Source: Campylobacter concisus (lineage in GTDB: Bacteria > Campylobacterota > Campylobacteria > Campylobacterales > Campylobacteraceae). Taken from it: a DNA stretch of 64,000 bases. The stretch lies in the NCBI RefSeq assembly GCF_003048875.2, contig NZ_CP049264.1, positions 62,001-126,000 on the forward strand. Reading direction: 5' to 3'. The translations under genes were made by a program, and so were the position numbers. The notes below the pieces were generated by a model that had not been told where the DNA came from, ran no database searches, and was given only the letters and a program-made list of their open reading frames with translations. Shown here in pieces: positions 28,278-36,418 of this stretch. The stretch's first letter is position 1. Every line of letters begins with the position of its first letter.

Positions 28278-28700
28278 CTAGCGGATCTTTTTTAGTCTGC
28301 TCTTTGAAATTTTATAAATTTTTGATGGCGTATCTTCAAAAAATAGTTCATCAACAACTTCATCAGCCACGCTTCTAGCCCAAACTTCGTCAAATTTCAT
28401 ACCATTTTTGTTCGCGCTGCTTGAGTAAAGCCAGTCAAATTTGCTTAAAAATTTCTCATGTTTGCACTCTTTTACGACCCTGATCGCCTTTAAATTTGGA
28501 TATAAAAATGTCGTCTTTCTTGAGCGGCGGATGAAATTTTTATACTTTTTTGGCGCTCTAGCAAGCTCATGTAAAACGCTAAATTTAGCCGTCGTGATGA
28601 GGCAAGGTTTGCCCTCGCTTCGCATTTTGACGTGATTTATCTCCTTGTAGTCCTTGCTTAAAAAGCCAGCCGTCGTGTCAGTTTGCGCTAGGTATATCAT
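28278..28700 (-). CDS. Short Sua5/YciO/YrdC-type protein
   Basis: 140 residues starting MIYLAQTDTTAGFLS, with the KxRxxGKPCLIT segment (about 20-35) of the YrdC fold. Full-length Sua5/YrdC enzymes make threonylcarbamoyl-AMP for the t6A modification of ANN-decoding tRNAs and are about 190 residues or more; this one is shorter and divergent, so catalysis is not certain. The ATG at 28700 is chosen because a GAGAG ribosome-binding site precedes it; an earlier in-frame TTG/ATG would extend it by 15 atypical residues. It overlaps the 3' end of the EamA transporter gene by 23 bases. Confidence 0.7.
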   Translation of the reverse strand: MIYLAQTDTTAGFLSKDYKEINHVKMRSEGKPCLITTAKFSVLHELARAPKKYKNFIRRSRKTTFLYPNLKAIRVVKECKHEKFLSKFDWLYSSSANKNGMKFDEVWARSVADEVVDELFFEDTPSKIYKISKSRLKKIR

Positions 28701-29580
28701 CTCTCTTCTTTGAAAGTAAAAATATGCATGATATGATGAGAGCAAAGCCTAAAAAGTCCCAAAAGACAAACTTCGTCCCAAGCCAAAAGTAGCCAAAAAA
28801 GGCCGCGCTTAGTGGCTCTATGCAGGCTATCATACTGGCCTTTGAGGCGCCTATGAGCTTGACTCCAGTCATATAAAAGCTAAATGCAAATATCGTGCCA
28901 AGCGTGATGACAGCGAGAAATGCCAGCCACTGCGCAGTGCCACTAAGCCCCGCAAACTCCCACACTCTCATATAAAGGCAAAGCACCACTCCACCTATCA
29001 CCATGCCCCAGCCAAGCGTGAGCGCGACTGAGTATTTTGCATTTAGCCTTGCGGGAGCTAGGTTATAAACGCAGACGCAAACAGCGCTTACTAAGCACCA
29101 AAATAGCGCTTCTGGTGAGATGACAAGGGCTGAAATTTGCGCGTGCGTAGCAAGAAAAAAGACGCCAAGCATCGCGCAAAATAGAGCCAAAATTTCAAGC
29201 GGTCTTGGCGCTCGCCTCTCTTTTAAGCAGATGACGGCTAGGATGAGGACTGGAGCTGTGTATTGAATGACCGTTGCAACTGCGGCGTTTGAGAGCTCGA
29301 TAGAGTAAAAGTAGGCATACTGCGTCATCATAAGTCCAAGTAGGGCGTATGTGAGAAGCTCGGCCATCAGTTTTATGTCAGTAACTGGCGCAAAAACGGC
29401 CTTTGGAGCCTTAAAAGCGTAGTAGAGCACGATAAAAGCACCAGCTAGCAAGAGCCTATAAGGCACTAAAAAATCAGCGCTAATGCCCTGCGAGAAGAGA
29501 TACTGCCCGCAAACTCCGCTAAATCCCCAAAGTACGCCACCAACTAGTGTAAGAAGCACTCCAAGTTGATGGCTGGACAT
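28678..29580 (-). CDS. EamA/DMT-family inner-membrane transporter
   Basis: 300 residues with ten predicted hydrophobic segments in two homologous halves, the classical drug/metabolite transporter layout. The first half contains GGVLWGFSGVCGQYLFSQG, and each half ends in the EamA-type 'AAVATVIQYTAPVL' and 'ASKASMIACIEPLSAAFFG' segments. The substrate cannot be predicted. It is 5 bases downstream of the DUF799 lipoprotein gene. Confidence 0.9.
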   Translation of the reverse strand: MSSHQLGVLLTLVGGVLWGFSGVCGQYLFSQGISADFLVPYRLLLAGAFIVLYYAFKAPKAVFAPVTDIKLMAELLTYALLGLMMTQYAYFYSIELSNAAVATVIQYTAPVLILAVICLKERRAPRPLEILALFCAMLGVFFLATHAQISALVISPEALFWCLVSAVCVCVYNLAPARLNAKYSVALTLGWGMVIGGVVLCLYMRVWEFAGLSGTAQWLAFLAVITLGTIFAFSFYMTGVKLIGASKASMIACIEPLSAAFFGYFWLGTKFVFWDFLGFALIISCIFLLSKKRDDIPSAN

Positions 29581-29585
29581 TAAAT

Positions 29586-30263
29586 TTATCTATCTTTATG
29601 TAGCTGGGCGTCTTTGCCGTAGTGAGGCGAATAAGGCCCATAAAGTATGCAGTCGTGGCAGTTTCTAGAAAAGAGGTAGGCATCGGCCCTTACTGCTAGG
29701 TCGTATGATCTATCTGAGATGGTGTTTGCCACCTGCGTGATGACGGCTGAGACTAGCATGCCAAGCAGGCTGTTTTGCCCGCTGCCGCTATCCTCTGCGG
29801 CTGCTGCCTCGCCCTGCCAAAGTGTCGCACCGCTTTTTATATCGACTAGTTTTGCTTCAAGCACTACCTTTGTCGAGCTAGAGACCACGACGTAGCTTGT
29901 GCCGTAGTCTTTGATGTTTATGTAAAGCACGCTATCGGCATGAAAAATTTTATCAAGCTTATTTAGTGGCACGGCGGCGATCTCGCTTGGCTCGGTTATG
30001 CCATTTTGCTTAAATGTATCATTTACAAGAGCCACTGGAAATACATAGTATCCAGCCTCGCTAAGTGGGGCTACTGAGTTAGCCAAAACCGCTGCTGAGC
30101 CGCTTACTTCGGTGCTATCGTTTGTTGGCATGAGCACTAGGATGGAGCGTGGCTTTTTTTGCAAAAAGGCTGAGTAGTCGTATGGCTCAGGCTCTTTGAA
30201 AGAACAACCCGCAAAAAATATCGCAAGAAGCGTCACAGCTATAAATTTCAGGCTATTTTTCAT
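29586..30263 (-). CDS. DUF799 (GNA1162-like) outer-membrane lipoprotein
   Basis: 225 residues with signal and lipobox (IFFAGC, Cys20). The conserved segment PRSILVLMPTNDSTEVSG, an ADSVLYINIKDYG strand and GATLWQGEAAA identify the DUF799/GNA1162 family, whose fold resembles periplasmic TolB/CsgG-like domains. The C-terminus has two cysteines (RNCHDCILYGPYS). It starts inside the end of the preceding DUF4810 gene (11-base overlap). It forms a triad with DUF4810 and CsgG-like lipoproteins, a combination known from other proteobacteria but without a firm function. Confidence 0.85.
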   Translation of the reverse strand: MKNSLKFIAVTLLAIFFAGCSFKEPEPYDYSAFLQKKPRSILVLMPTNDSTEVSGSAAVLANSVAPLSEAGYYVFPVALVNDTFKQNGITEPSEIAAVPLNKLDKIFHADSVLYINIKDYGTSYVVVSSSTKVVLEAKLVDIKSGATLWQGEAAAAEDSGSGQNSLLGMLVSAVITQVANTISDRSYDLAVRADAYLFSRNCHDCILYGPYSPHYGKDAQLHKDR

Positions 30264-30657
30264 CTTTCGCTCCCTCTTTTTTGCTCTGCTTTTTTGGGGT
30301 TAAATTTTTAGAGCCTTTGATGAAATTTATAAATTCTCTTGACTCTGGGAAATTTTGCACCTCTTTGTCAAAATTTGCATTTGCAGCGCCTAAATTTCCG
30401 TTATTTAAGTATAAAAGTCCAAGGTGCGCATATAGACCTGGCGCAACCTTGTAGCCCCTTTGGGTTGAGTTTTGCACTAAATTTTCTAAGCGTGAAATTT
30501 GCTCGGTTGCGTCGCCATCTTCATTTAGATAGCTATATAATGAGCTGCTATATGTGCCGTCCCAGTAGTAAAGCGACCTTGGGCCACTTGCGTTGCTACA
30601 TCCTGCTAGCACGAGCGCAAGAGCGCCAAGGCAGGCAAGCCCTATTTTACTTGCCAT
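30253..30657 (-). CDS. DUF4810 lipoprotein
   Basis: 134 residues with a lipobox (LVLAGC, Cys19). The mature start SLYYWDGTYSSSLYSYL followed by a short helical pair with YAHLGLLYLNNGNLGAANANFDKE (TPR-like) is typical of DUF4810. The Lys/Glu-rich tail is likely disordered. Middle gene of the CsgG-DUF4810-DUF799 triad; its start overlaps the end of the csgG-like gene by 16 bases. Confidence 0.82.
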   Translation of the reverse strand: MASKIGLACLGALALVLAGCSNASGPRSLYYWDGTYSSSLYSYLNEDGDATEQISRLENLVQNSTQRGYKVAPGLYAHLGLLYLNNGNLGAANANFDKEVQNFPESREFINFIKGSKNLTPKKQSKKEGAKDEK

Positions 30658-31310
30658 GCTCCGCTTTCTATGCCATTTACTAGGTTATTTACCGCTTCAA
30701 CTATCGCTAGGCTTAGCACCTTGCCATTTAGCGTAGAGTCGTATCCTGCGGTGCCGCCAAAGCCGATGATCTCTCTGTTTGAAAGGGTGTATTCGCCAGC
30801 GCCGCTAACTGAATAGACGACCTCAGCCGTTTTGGTATCGACAACGTTTAAATTTACCTTTGAGTAGGCGGTTTGTTGCTTACCTTTGCCAAGTATGCCA
30901 AATAGCTGGTGATCGCCTGTTGTCTTGCGGCCAAATTCGGTCACATCGCCAGTTATCACATATCTTGAGCCTTTTAAATTTTGAGCCTCTTTGCTTAGCT
31001 CGCTCTCTTGTTTGAGGACCGACATATTTGATCTCTCAAGCACCGAAAATCTACCGCTTTGCTGTAAATTTGTGATCAAGATACTTTGAGCTTGGTTGCC
31101 AAGTCTATCCTCGCCGTCGCTAAAGGCGCCGTTTTGATAGGCTGATTGGTTATTAAAGCGGCCAATAGAAACTGAGACCTTTTTGCCGTTATAAACTGAT
31201 CCGTAGCTTGCTACTTTTGGGGTTTCTACCACTCTTGAGCTCTCGCTTGCGCACCCTGCAAAAAGCGCTGCGATCACTAGAGCTGCACTAAATTTTAAAA
31301 CATTTTTCAT
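30642..31310 (-). CDS. CsgG/HfaB-family lipoprotein
   Basis: 222 residues from the ATG at 31310; the longer upstream frame adds 46 residues with no sense and would bury the signal. The signal ends in a lipobox (LFAGC, Cys19). The CsgG core is seen as KKVSVSIGRFNNQSAYQ, ILITNLQQSGRFSVLERSN and YVITGDVTEFG. True CsgG forms the nonameric curli export pore; this shorter protein sits with DUF4810 and DUF799 lipoproteins and no curlin gene is present, so a curli role is unlikely. Cell-envelope integrity or export is possible. Confidence 0.85.
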   Translation of the reverse strand: MKNVLKFSAALVIAALFAGCASESSRVVETPKVASYGSVYNGKKVSVSIGRFNNQSAYQNGAFSDGEDRLGNQAQSILITNLQQSGRFSVLERSNMSVLKQESELSKEAQNLKGSRYVITGDVTEFGRKTTGDHQLFGILGKGKQQTAYSKVNLNVVDTKTAEVVYSVSGAGEYTLSNREIIGFGGTAGYDSTLNGKVLSLAIVEAVNNLVNGIESGAWQVK

Positions 31311-31354
31311 CTTTATCCTTTGTGACAAAATCGTGTGTATATTACTACTTTTTT

Positions 31355-32707
31355 TTAAATGGCTCGAAATTTCATCCACGTGCCATTTGCGTATCTGCGC
31401 ACAAAGAGCACCGCCTTTACCGCCCAGTCGGCAAACATCGCAAACCAAGTGCCTATCATGCCAAGATCAAAGGCGAGCGCAAAGATATAAGCTAGCACGA
31501 TCCTGCAGGCAAACATGCAGGCTAAATTTACTATCATTGGGTATTTTGCGTCCCCAGCAGCTCGAAAAACGGTCGGATAGGTGTAGGCAAGCGGCCAGAT
31601 GAGGCACATAGCGATGCCGTGGTACCAGACGATCTGCCTTGTTAAATTTATGGCCTCGCTCGAGAGGTTATAAACGCGAAGTAGCGGTTCAAGAAGCAGT
31701 AACACGACAGCCGTGCTAAAAAGCTGCACGATGTAGATGCTTAGCATTGATTTTCTTACGTAAAATTTAGCCTGATTAAAGTCATTTGCGCCGATGCATC
31801 TAGCCACGACGACGCTTAGACCTGTGCCTATCGCCATGCCAGGGAGCACCTGAAACATCACGATCGTCCCGCCCACGGCATTTGCAGCGATGCTTGCCGT
31901 GCCAAAGAGCGAAACAAGGCTCAAAACGATGATGCGACCCACGTAAAACATCGAATTTTCAAAGCCATAAGGCACGCCGATATTTAAAATTTTTTTGATG
32001 ATCTCGTAGTCAAATTTATAGATAAGGCTCTTTCTTATGTGAAGTTTTAGCTTTATATCAAGTAGCAGATATACTATGATAAAGCAAGCGATCGCTCTAG
32101 CTATGAGCGTGCTAATGGCGATGCCAAGCACCCCTGTGTGAAATGTGTAGATGCTAATGGCAGTTAGCAGCACATTTAGTAAATTTGCAGCCGCCATGAT
32201 ATACATAGGTAGCTTTGCGTTTGACATCGTGCGAAAGATCGCCGCAGCTGCTGCATATACTGCTAAAAAGGGCGCTGAAATGGCTGAGAAAACGAGATAG
32301 TGGCTAGCATCGCTCCTTACTTGCTCGCCGATATCGCCAAAGACTTTATCTAAGATGAGATCTTTTAAAACTATGATGGCAAGGGCTATAAAGATGGCAA
32401 AAATTAGACTAAACCAAACTAGCTGATCGGCGGTATTTCTGGCGTTGCCGCTTTGTTTGCTGCCTAGATACTGGCTAGCTACCACCGAGCCACCAGTGGC
32501 TATGGCGGTAAATATGCTAATAAATAGCGCCATGACAAACTCCACAAGGCTCACCGCACTCACCGCACTTTCGCTAACGCTAGCTGCCATTAGCGAGTTT
32601 GCAAGGCCTAGGCTATATTCTAAAAACTGCTCTACGGCGATAGGGAAAAAGAGCCTTGCAAGGTCGGCATTTGAGAAAAATCTCTGCTCGCTTGTCAAAT
32701 TTTTCAA
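31355..32707 (-). CDS. MATE-family efflux transporter
   Basis: 450 residues with 12 hydrophobic segments. The N-terminal DLARLFFPIAVEQFLEYSLGLAN and the ATGGSVVASQYLGSKQ loop are standard MATE signatures; the second half repeats them (GTGLSVVVARCIGAND). These proteins export cationic drugs or metabolites with Na+ or H+. The start is a TTG at 32707 with AAGGGG ahead of it; no in-frame ATG is near. It is divergent from the iron-sulfur activator gene and upstream of the lipoprotein triad. Confidence 0.92.
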   Translation of the reverse strand: MKNLTSEQRFFSNADLARLFFPIAVEQFLEYSLGLANSLMAASVSESAVSAVSLVEFVMALFISIFTAIATGGSVVASQYLGSKQSGNARNTADQLVWFSLIFAIFIALAIIVLKDLILDKVFGDIGEQVRSDASHYLVFSAISAPFLAVYAAAAAIFRTMSNAKLPMYIMAAANLLNVLLTAISIYTFHTGVLGIAISTLIARAIACFIIVYLLLDIKLKLHIRKSLIYKFDYEIIKKILNIGVPYGFENSMFYVGRIIVLSLVSLFGTASIAANAVGGTIVMFQVLPGMAIGTGLSVVVARCIGANDFNQAKFYVRKSMLSIYIVQLFSTAVVLLLLEPLLRVYNLSSEAINLTRQIVWYHGIAMCLIWPLAYTYPTVFRAAGDAKYPMIVNLACMFACRIVLAYIFALAFDLGMIGTWFAMFADWAVKAVLFVRRYANGTWMKFRAI

Positions 32708-32785
32708 ATTTCATCCCCTTTGTAAAGTGTGGGTAAATTATAAATTTTAAAAGGTGAAAAGGCTATAAATTTTGGGTCTTATTTA

Positions 32786-32815
32786 TTGACAAATTTGTCT
32801 TAAAGTGAGTAAAAT
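32786..32815 (+). promoter_or_regulatory. Promoter with a palindromic site before the activator gene
   Basis: TTGACA (32786-32791), 18 bases, TAAAAT (32810-32815). A perfect 12-bp palindrome GACAAATTTGTC (32788-32799) starts inside the -35 hexamer and fills most of the spacer, so a repressor binding there would block RNA polymerase. The regulator is unknown. Confidence 0.55.
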
Positions 32816-32858
32816 CACGCCAGTTCTAAGTTTTAGAAAGACCTTTTTTGGATACAAA

Positions 32859-33638
32859 ATGCACTCAATCGGTATTGATATAGGCTCAACTTCTGCAAAG
32901 GTTGCCGTCATAGAGGCAAGTAGCGGCGAGATAAAGGAGCTCTTTTTACTCCCAACTGGCTGGAGCAGCGCAGATACGGCCATGCTTATAAAAGAGCGAG
33001 TTTTAGGCTTAAACCTTGGCGAGCTATATTTTACTGCGACAGGCTACGGCAGAGTTTCGGTGCCATACGCTGATAAAACCCTTACAGAGATCACCTGTCA
33101 CGCGCTTGGGGCGCACTACTTTTGCAAAAGTGACTGCACAGTTATAGACGTGGGCGGTCAAGATACGAAGGCTATCAAGCTTGAAAATGGCTCAGTGACG
33201 GATTTTACGATGAATGACAAGTGTTCAGCTGGCACTGGTAAATTTCTTGAAGTGATGTCAAACCGCCTTGGAGTTAGGTTTGACGAGCTTACATGCCTTG
33301 CTAAAAATAGCGACAAAGATATATCCATAAGCTCGATGTGCACGGTCTTTGCGGAGTCTGAGATCATAAGTCTCATCGCTCAAAACATCTCACGAGAAAA
33401 TATCGCAAAAGCAGTGATCGTCTCAGCTATAAATAAAATTTCAAATTTGGTCAAAAAACAGGCAAATACGAGCTATTTCTTAAGCGGTGGCTTTAGTAAG
33501 AGCGAGTATGTGAGAGAAAATTTAGAAGTGTGCTTGCAAGCTAAAGTAAGCACGCACGAAGATGCGATCTACTGCGGTGCGATAGGCGCTAGCCTTGCAG
33601 GGATAAGAAATTTAAGGAGAGAAAATGGCGATAAATGA
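32859..33638 (+). CDS. ATP-driven [4Fe-4S] activator (HgdC/BadF type, YjiL/DccR-like)
   Basis: 259 residues of the ASKHA fold. The start [14 protein letters not shown] binds phosphate, [12 protein letters not shown] is the second nucleotide motif, and Cys122 ([11 protein letters not shown]) and Cys161 ([10 protein letters not shown]) are the two conserved ligands that hold one [4Fe-4S] cluster at the dimer interface. Such proteins inject single low-potential electrons into a partner using ATP. The partner gene follows with a 14-base overlap. The ATG at 32859 gives the family's N-terminus; the longer frame from 32805 adds 18 residues. Length and pairing match E. coli YjiL. Confidence 0.9.
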   Translation: MHSIGIDIGSTSAKVAVIEASSGEIKELFLLPTGWSSADTAMLIKERVLGLNLGELYFTATGYGRVSVPYADKTLTEITCHALGAHYFCKSDCTVIDVGGQDTKAIKLENGSVTDFTMNDKCSAGTGKFLEVMSNRLGVRFDELTCLAKNSDKDISISSMCTVFAESEIISLIAQNISRENIAKAVIVSAINKISNLVKKQANTSYFLSGGFSKSEYVRENLEVCLQAKVSTHEDAIYCGAIGASLAGIRNLRRENGDK

Positions 33639-34782
33639 GAGTATGAGTCTGAGCGAAATTTTCGCTACTTATGATGGCGCTAAGAAAAATTTAGCCCAAA
33701 ATGTCGAAGCAGTCAAAAATAGCGGCCAAAAGATCGCGGCTATCTTTTGCACCTACACGCCAAGGGAGGTCATCCACGCAGCAAACGCTTATAGTGTGAG
33801 TGTCTGTGCAACTGGCGATAACGCCGTGGTCGAGGGCGAAAAGTACCTGCCTAAAAACCTCTGTCCGCTCATAAAAGCAAGCTACGGCTTTGCAAAAGCG
33901 AATAAATGTCCATTTGTGCGAAACTCTGATATCGTTATCGGCGAGACGACGTGCGACGGCAAGAAAAAGATGTATGAGCTAATGGGCGAATTTAAAGATG
34001 TGCACGTCATGCATTTGCCACATTTCAAGAGCCAAAAGAGCTTGGAGATTTGGCAAGATGAGGTCAGGGAGCTAAAGGAGCGTCTGGAGGCTAAATTTGG
34101 CGTGAGTGTGAGCGATGAGGAGCTTAGAAACTCTATCAGGCTATTTAACAAAGAGCGTGAGCTAATGGGAGAAATTCAAAATTTCATGAAGCTAACACCG
34201 CCACCGATGAACGGCAAAGAGCTACACGCACTGCTATATGGAAATGGTTTTATCTTTGACAAAGAGGAGCAGATAAGCGACCTTGAGATCATCGTTGAGA
34301 AGCTAAAAGAGTGCGTGAGGGACAAAATTTCACCCGTGCATAAGGACGCCAAACGCATCATCATCACAGGCTGTCCAAGTGGTGGGGTCTATGATAAGAT
34401 CGTGCCAGCCATAGAAGAGGCAGGCGGCGTCGTGGTAGCTTACGAAAACTGCACTGGGACTAAAAATTTTAGCAACCTAATCGATGAAAACGATGATCCA
34501 ATTAGCGCCATAGCAAAGCGCTACATGGCGATACCTTGCTCGATCATGTCGCCAAATAAAGAGAGAGAAAATGTGCTACAAGAGATGATAAAAGAGTATA
34601 AGGCGGACGGCGTGATCGACGTTGTGCTGCAAGCCTGTCACACCTACAACGTAGAAACTGCTAATATAAAAAGGGCGTGCAACGACGTAGATACGCCTTA
34701 TATGGCGCTTGAGACGGACTTTTCGACGAGCGACGCTGGGCAGATCAAGACAAGGCTCGAGGCATTTATAGAGATGCTTTAG
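33625..34782 (+). CDS. 2-hydroxyacyl-CoA dehydratase-like reductase, probable double-cubane cluster protein (YjiM-like)
   Basis: 385 residues of the HgdB/BcrC family. Candidate cluster cysteines are Cys42 ([11 protein letters not shown]), Cys61, Cys80, Cys110 ([13 protein letters not shown]), Cys250 (TGCPSGG), Cys276 (ENCTGT) and Cys338 (QACHTYNVE). True dehydratases need two such subunits; here only one is encoded next to the activator, as in the double-cubane cluster proteins (one [8Fe-9S] cluster per subunit), which reduce small molecules such as acetylene or azide in vitro but have no known natural substrate. E. coli YjiM has the same length. The substrate in this organism is unknown. Confidence 0.85.
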   Translation: MAINESMSLSEIFATYDGAKKNLAQNVEAVKNSGQKIAAIFCTYTPREVIHAANAYSVSVCATGDNAVVEGEKYLPKNLCPLIKASYGFAKANKCPFVRNSDIVIGETTCDGKKKMYELMGEFKDVHVMHLPHFKSQKSLEIWQDEVRELKERLEAKFGVSVSDEELRNSIRLFNKERELMGEIQNFMKLTPPPMNGKELHALLYGNGFIFDKEEQISDLEIIVEKLKECVRDKISPVHKDAKRIIITGCPSGGVYDKIVPAIEEAGGVVVAYENCTGTKNFSNLIDENDDPISAIAKRYMAIPCSIMSPNKERENVLQEMIKEYKADGVIDVVLQACHTYNVETANIKRACNDVDTPYMALETDFSTSDAGQIKTRLEAFIEML

Positions 34783-34862
34783 GATAAATTTGGCGTCTGG
34801 CTTTTTGAGGCGAGCGCTAAATTTAAAAGAGCAGGGGGCTAAATTTAGCTTTAAATTTAAAA

Positions 34863-34909
34863 TAGCTGACTTGAAAATGGTTAAATTTACAAAATTTACA
34901 AGTCAGCTA
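34863..34909 (+). terminator. Long hairpin after the reductase gene
   Basis: Perfect 11-bp arms TAGCTGACTTG / CAAGTCAGCTA with an inner TAAATTT / AAATTTA pair, so the whole 47 nt can fold into one stem. It lies 80 bases beyond the stop, between convergent genes, and could stop transcription from either side. Confidence 0.6.
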
Positions 34910-34947
34910 AAGCGAAAATTCCAACTTAAAAATAGATATTTTTAAAA

Positions 34948-34976
34948 AAATATGCAGGATAAATTCCTGCATATTT
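34948..34976 (-). terminator. Terminator of the cysteine-rich protein gene
   Basis: Perfect 12-bp arms AAATATGCAGGA / TCCTGCATATTT around a 5-nt loop, followed on the minus strand by a run of T. It is 6 bases beyond the stop codon. Confidence 0.8.
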
Positions 34977-34982
34977 AAATAA

Positions 34983-35642
34983 TCAATCGTCCAAAAACCA
35001 CCATCCAGAAGCTCTTCCATAGGCAAATCGACTATGATGATAATCATAAATGACTGAATTCCATTTTTTATCACCGTTTTTTATTTTCTCGTTATATTCT
35101 CTTATTTTATCTCTATCGCCCAGGTTTTTATACATGTCGCGTAGATCTCTACATATATATGCGCTTTTTAGCTCATTGCAGCCGTATTCAAGCATTTTTA
35201 CGTCCGCTTTTGACTCAGAAAGAGCTTTTGCGTAATCAGAATCTATGGCATCGGTTTTAGCTTGATCATCGCTTTTATGTGCAAAATAGATTATTTTGTA
35301 TAAAATCAAATCAAGAGCTGGTATATTGCACGCTGGAGCAAATTTTTTCTCATAGCAGTATTCTGGAATAGTTTTTTCATAAAAATTCACTACTTTTTTA
35401 AGGTCTTTATTGGCTAAAGCCTCTCGTTTTTCTAGTGCTAGGCAGCCTAGATCATTACCTTGATCTAAACACCAATATTTTGCCCTATCTGTGTCTATTT
35501 TTTTCGTGTTAGTTTCTATAAACTGTTTATCCCCACTATAATCATAATTTGGTTTTTCTTTGCTACTCCCAAAGCCCCAAGCATATACGCTACTTGTGGC
35601 CAACACGCTGGCTAATACTGAAGCTAAAATTTGCTTTTTCAT
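34983..35642 (-). CDS. Secreted cysteine-rich protein, Hcp/Sel1-like repeats
   Basis: 219 residues with a Sec signal (MKKQILASVLASVLATSSVYA, cleaved about 21). Three Cys-x8-Cys pairs are evenly placed: CLDQGNDLGC, CYEKKFAPAC and CNELKSAYIC, each within a helical stretch. This resembles, with one extra residue, the disulfide-bridged helix-turn-helix repeats of the Helicobacter cysteine-rich proteins, secreted Sel1-like proteins that interact with host or peptidoglycan; the assignment is tentative because full Sel1 motifs are weak. A G9 tract lies in its promoter region. GGAGAT is its ribosome-binding site. Strongly terminated and monocistronic. Confidence 0.7.
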   Translation of the reverse strand: MKKQILASVLASVLATSSVYAWGFGSSKEKPNYDYSGDKQFIETNTKKIDTDRAKYWCLDQGNDLGCLALEKREALANKDLKKVVNFYEKTIPEYCYEKKFAPACNIPALDLILYKIIYFAHKSDDQAKTDAIDSDYAKALSESKADVKMLEYGCNELKSAYICRDLRDMYKNLGDRDKIREYNEKIKNGDKKWNSVIYDYHHSRFAYGRASGWWFLDD

Positions 35643-35672
35643 CTTGATATCTCCTTTTTGGTTTAAAAAGGC

Positions 35673-35687
35673 ATTCTACCCCCCCCC
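35673..35687 (-). promoter_or_regulatory. G9 tract abutting a -10 box: candidate phase-variable promoter
   Basis: On the minus strand nine G residues (35687-35679) run directly into TAGAAT (35678-35673), 31 bases before the ATG of the cysteine-rich protein. With a -35 region near TTTATT (35696-35701) the tract would fill the spacer, so slippage would change -35/-10 spacing and switch expression. It is the only homopolymeric G/C run of this length that I saw in the window. Confidence 0.6.
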
Positions 35688-35755
35688 GTACTTAAAATAA
35701 ATTTTAAAAGGGTGCAGGCCCATGAAAAAGTATAAATTTAGTGTCTAAGTGCTCG

Positions 35756-36418
35756 CTAAAATGTGCAGAGTATGTCAAGCAGTCTGCCAAGCTTTTGCAT
35801 ATCATTTAAGAAAAGCTGGTTTGATTTTTGTGTAAATTCTTTGGCTTCTTCTAGGATTTTGGGCTCTAAGATGCTATAAGCAAACTCCTTTTTTAGTATC
35901 TTTGCGCCCTTTTTATAAACAAATTTTGCATCAATAAAGCTTGTAAAAAAGCTATCATCTCTTAAGTAGTAGTTGGTGCTCGCATTTACAAAAACTGGCT
36001 TTTGAGCTAAAAACTCGCCGCAAACGCCGTTTGGTGATCTAAATTTAACACTCTCAACCACATCAGGTCTTATCTCATAAAACCTTATTTCGCTAGATTT
36101 TTTAAGAGCCAAAACGTCACTAGTTTTGTTTAAATTTATAGAGGAGCTATCAGCTCCAATGACGTTTATAACGCCTTTTATAAGAGAGTAGGCACTTGTA
36201 GTTTTATTTTGATCAAGAAAATTTATCATGCCAAAAAATGGCACGCTGGCATTTTTATCAGCTAAGCTTGGCATGCTTTTTATGAGTAGTTGCTGCTTTT
36301 TGCCATTTAGCTCAAAGTAGCTCACCATGATAGAAATTTCATCTTTTTTACTAGGCGTCTTTTGCGAGCAGCCCGCAAAAAAGAGCGCTGCAAGCAGCAA
36401 AACTACTAAATTTCTCAT
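35756..36418 (-). CDS. Lipoprotein of unknown function
   Basis: 220 residues; the signal ends in a lipobox (LFFAGC, Cys16). The mature part is mixed alpha/beta with no motif I recognise; it has two further cysteines (NGVCGEF and the near-terminal DILCTF). Its start overlaps the purF stop by 4 bases, so it is made with PurF, but nothing in the sequence connects it to purine synthesis. Confidence 0.7.
   Translation of the reverse strand: MRNLVVLLLAALFFAGCSQKTPSKKDEISIMVSYFELNGKKQQLLIKSMPSLADKNASVPFFGMINFLDQNKTTSAYSLIKGVINVIGADSSSINLNKTSDVLALKKSSEIRFYEIRPDVVESVKFRSPNGVCGEFLAQKPVFVNASTNYYLRDDSFFTSFIDAKFVYKKGAKILKKEFAYSILEPKILEEAKEFTQKSNQLFLNDMQKLGRLLDILCTF

Noticed and set aside
30642-31310. Curli secretion pore
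   Set aside because: The protein is shorter than CsgG and no curlin or CsgE/F partner is present; the DUF4810/DUF799 neighbours point to another system.
31311-31448. Upstream extension of the CsgG-like ORF
   Set aside because: It would bury the lipoprotein signal peptide behind 46 residues and overlaps the MATE gene end.
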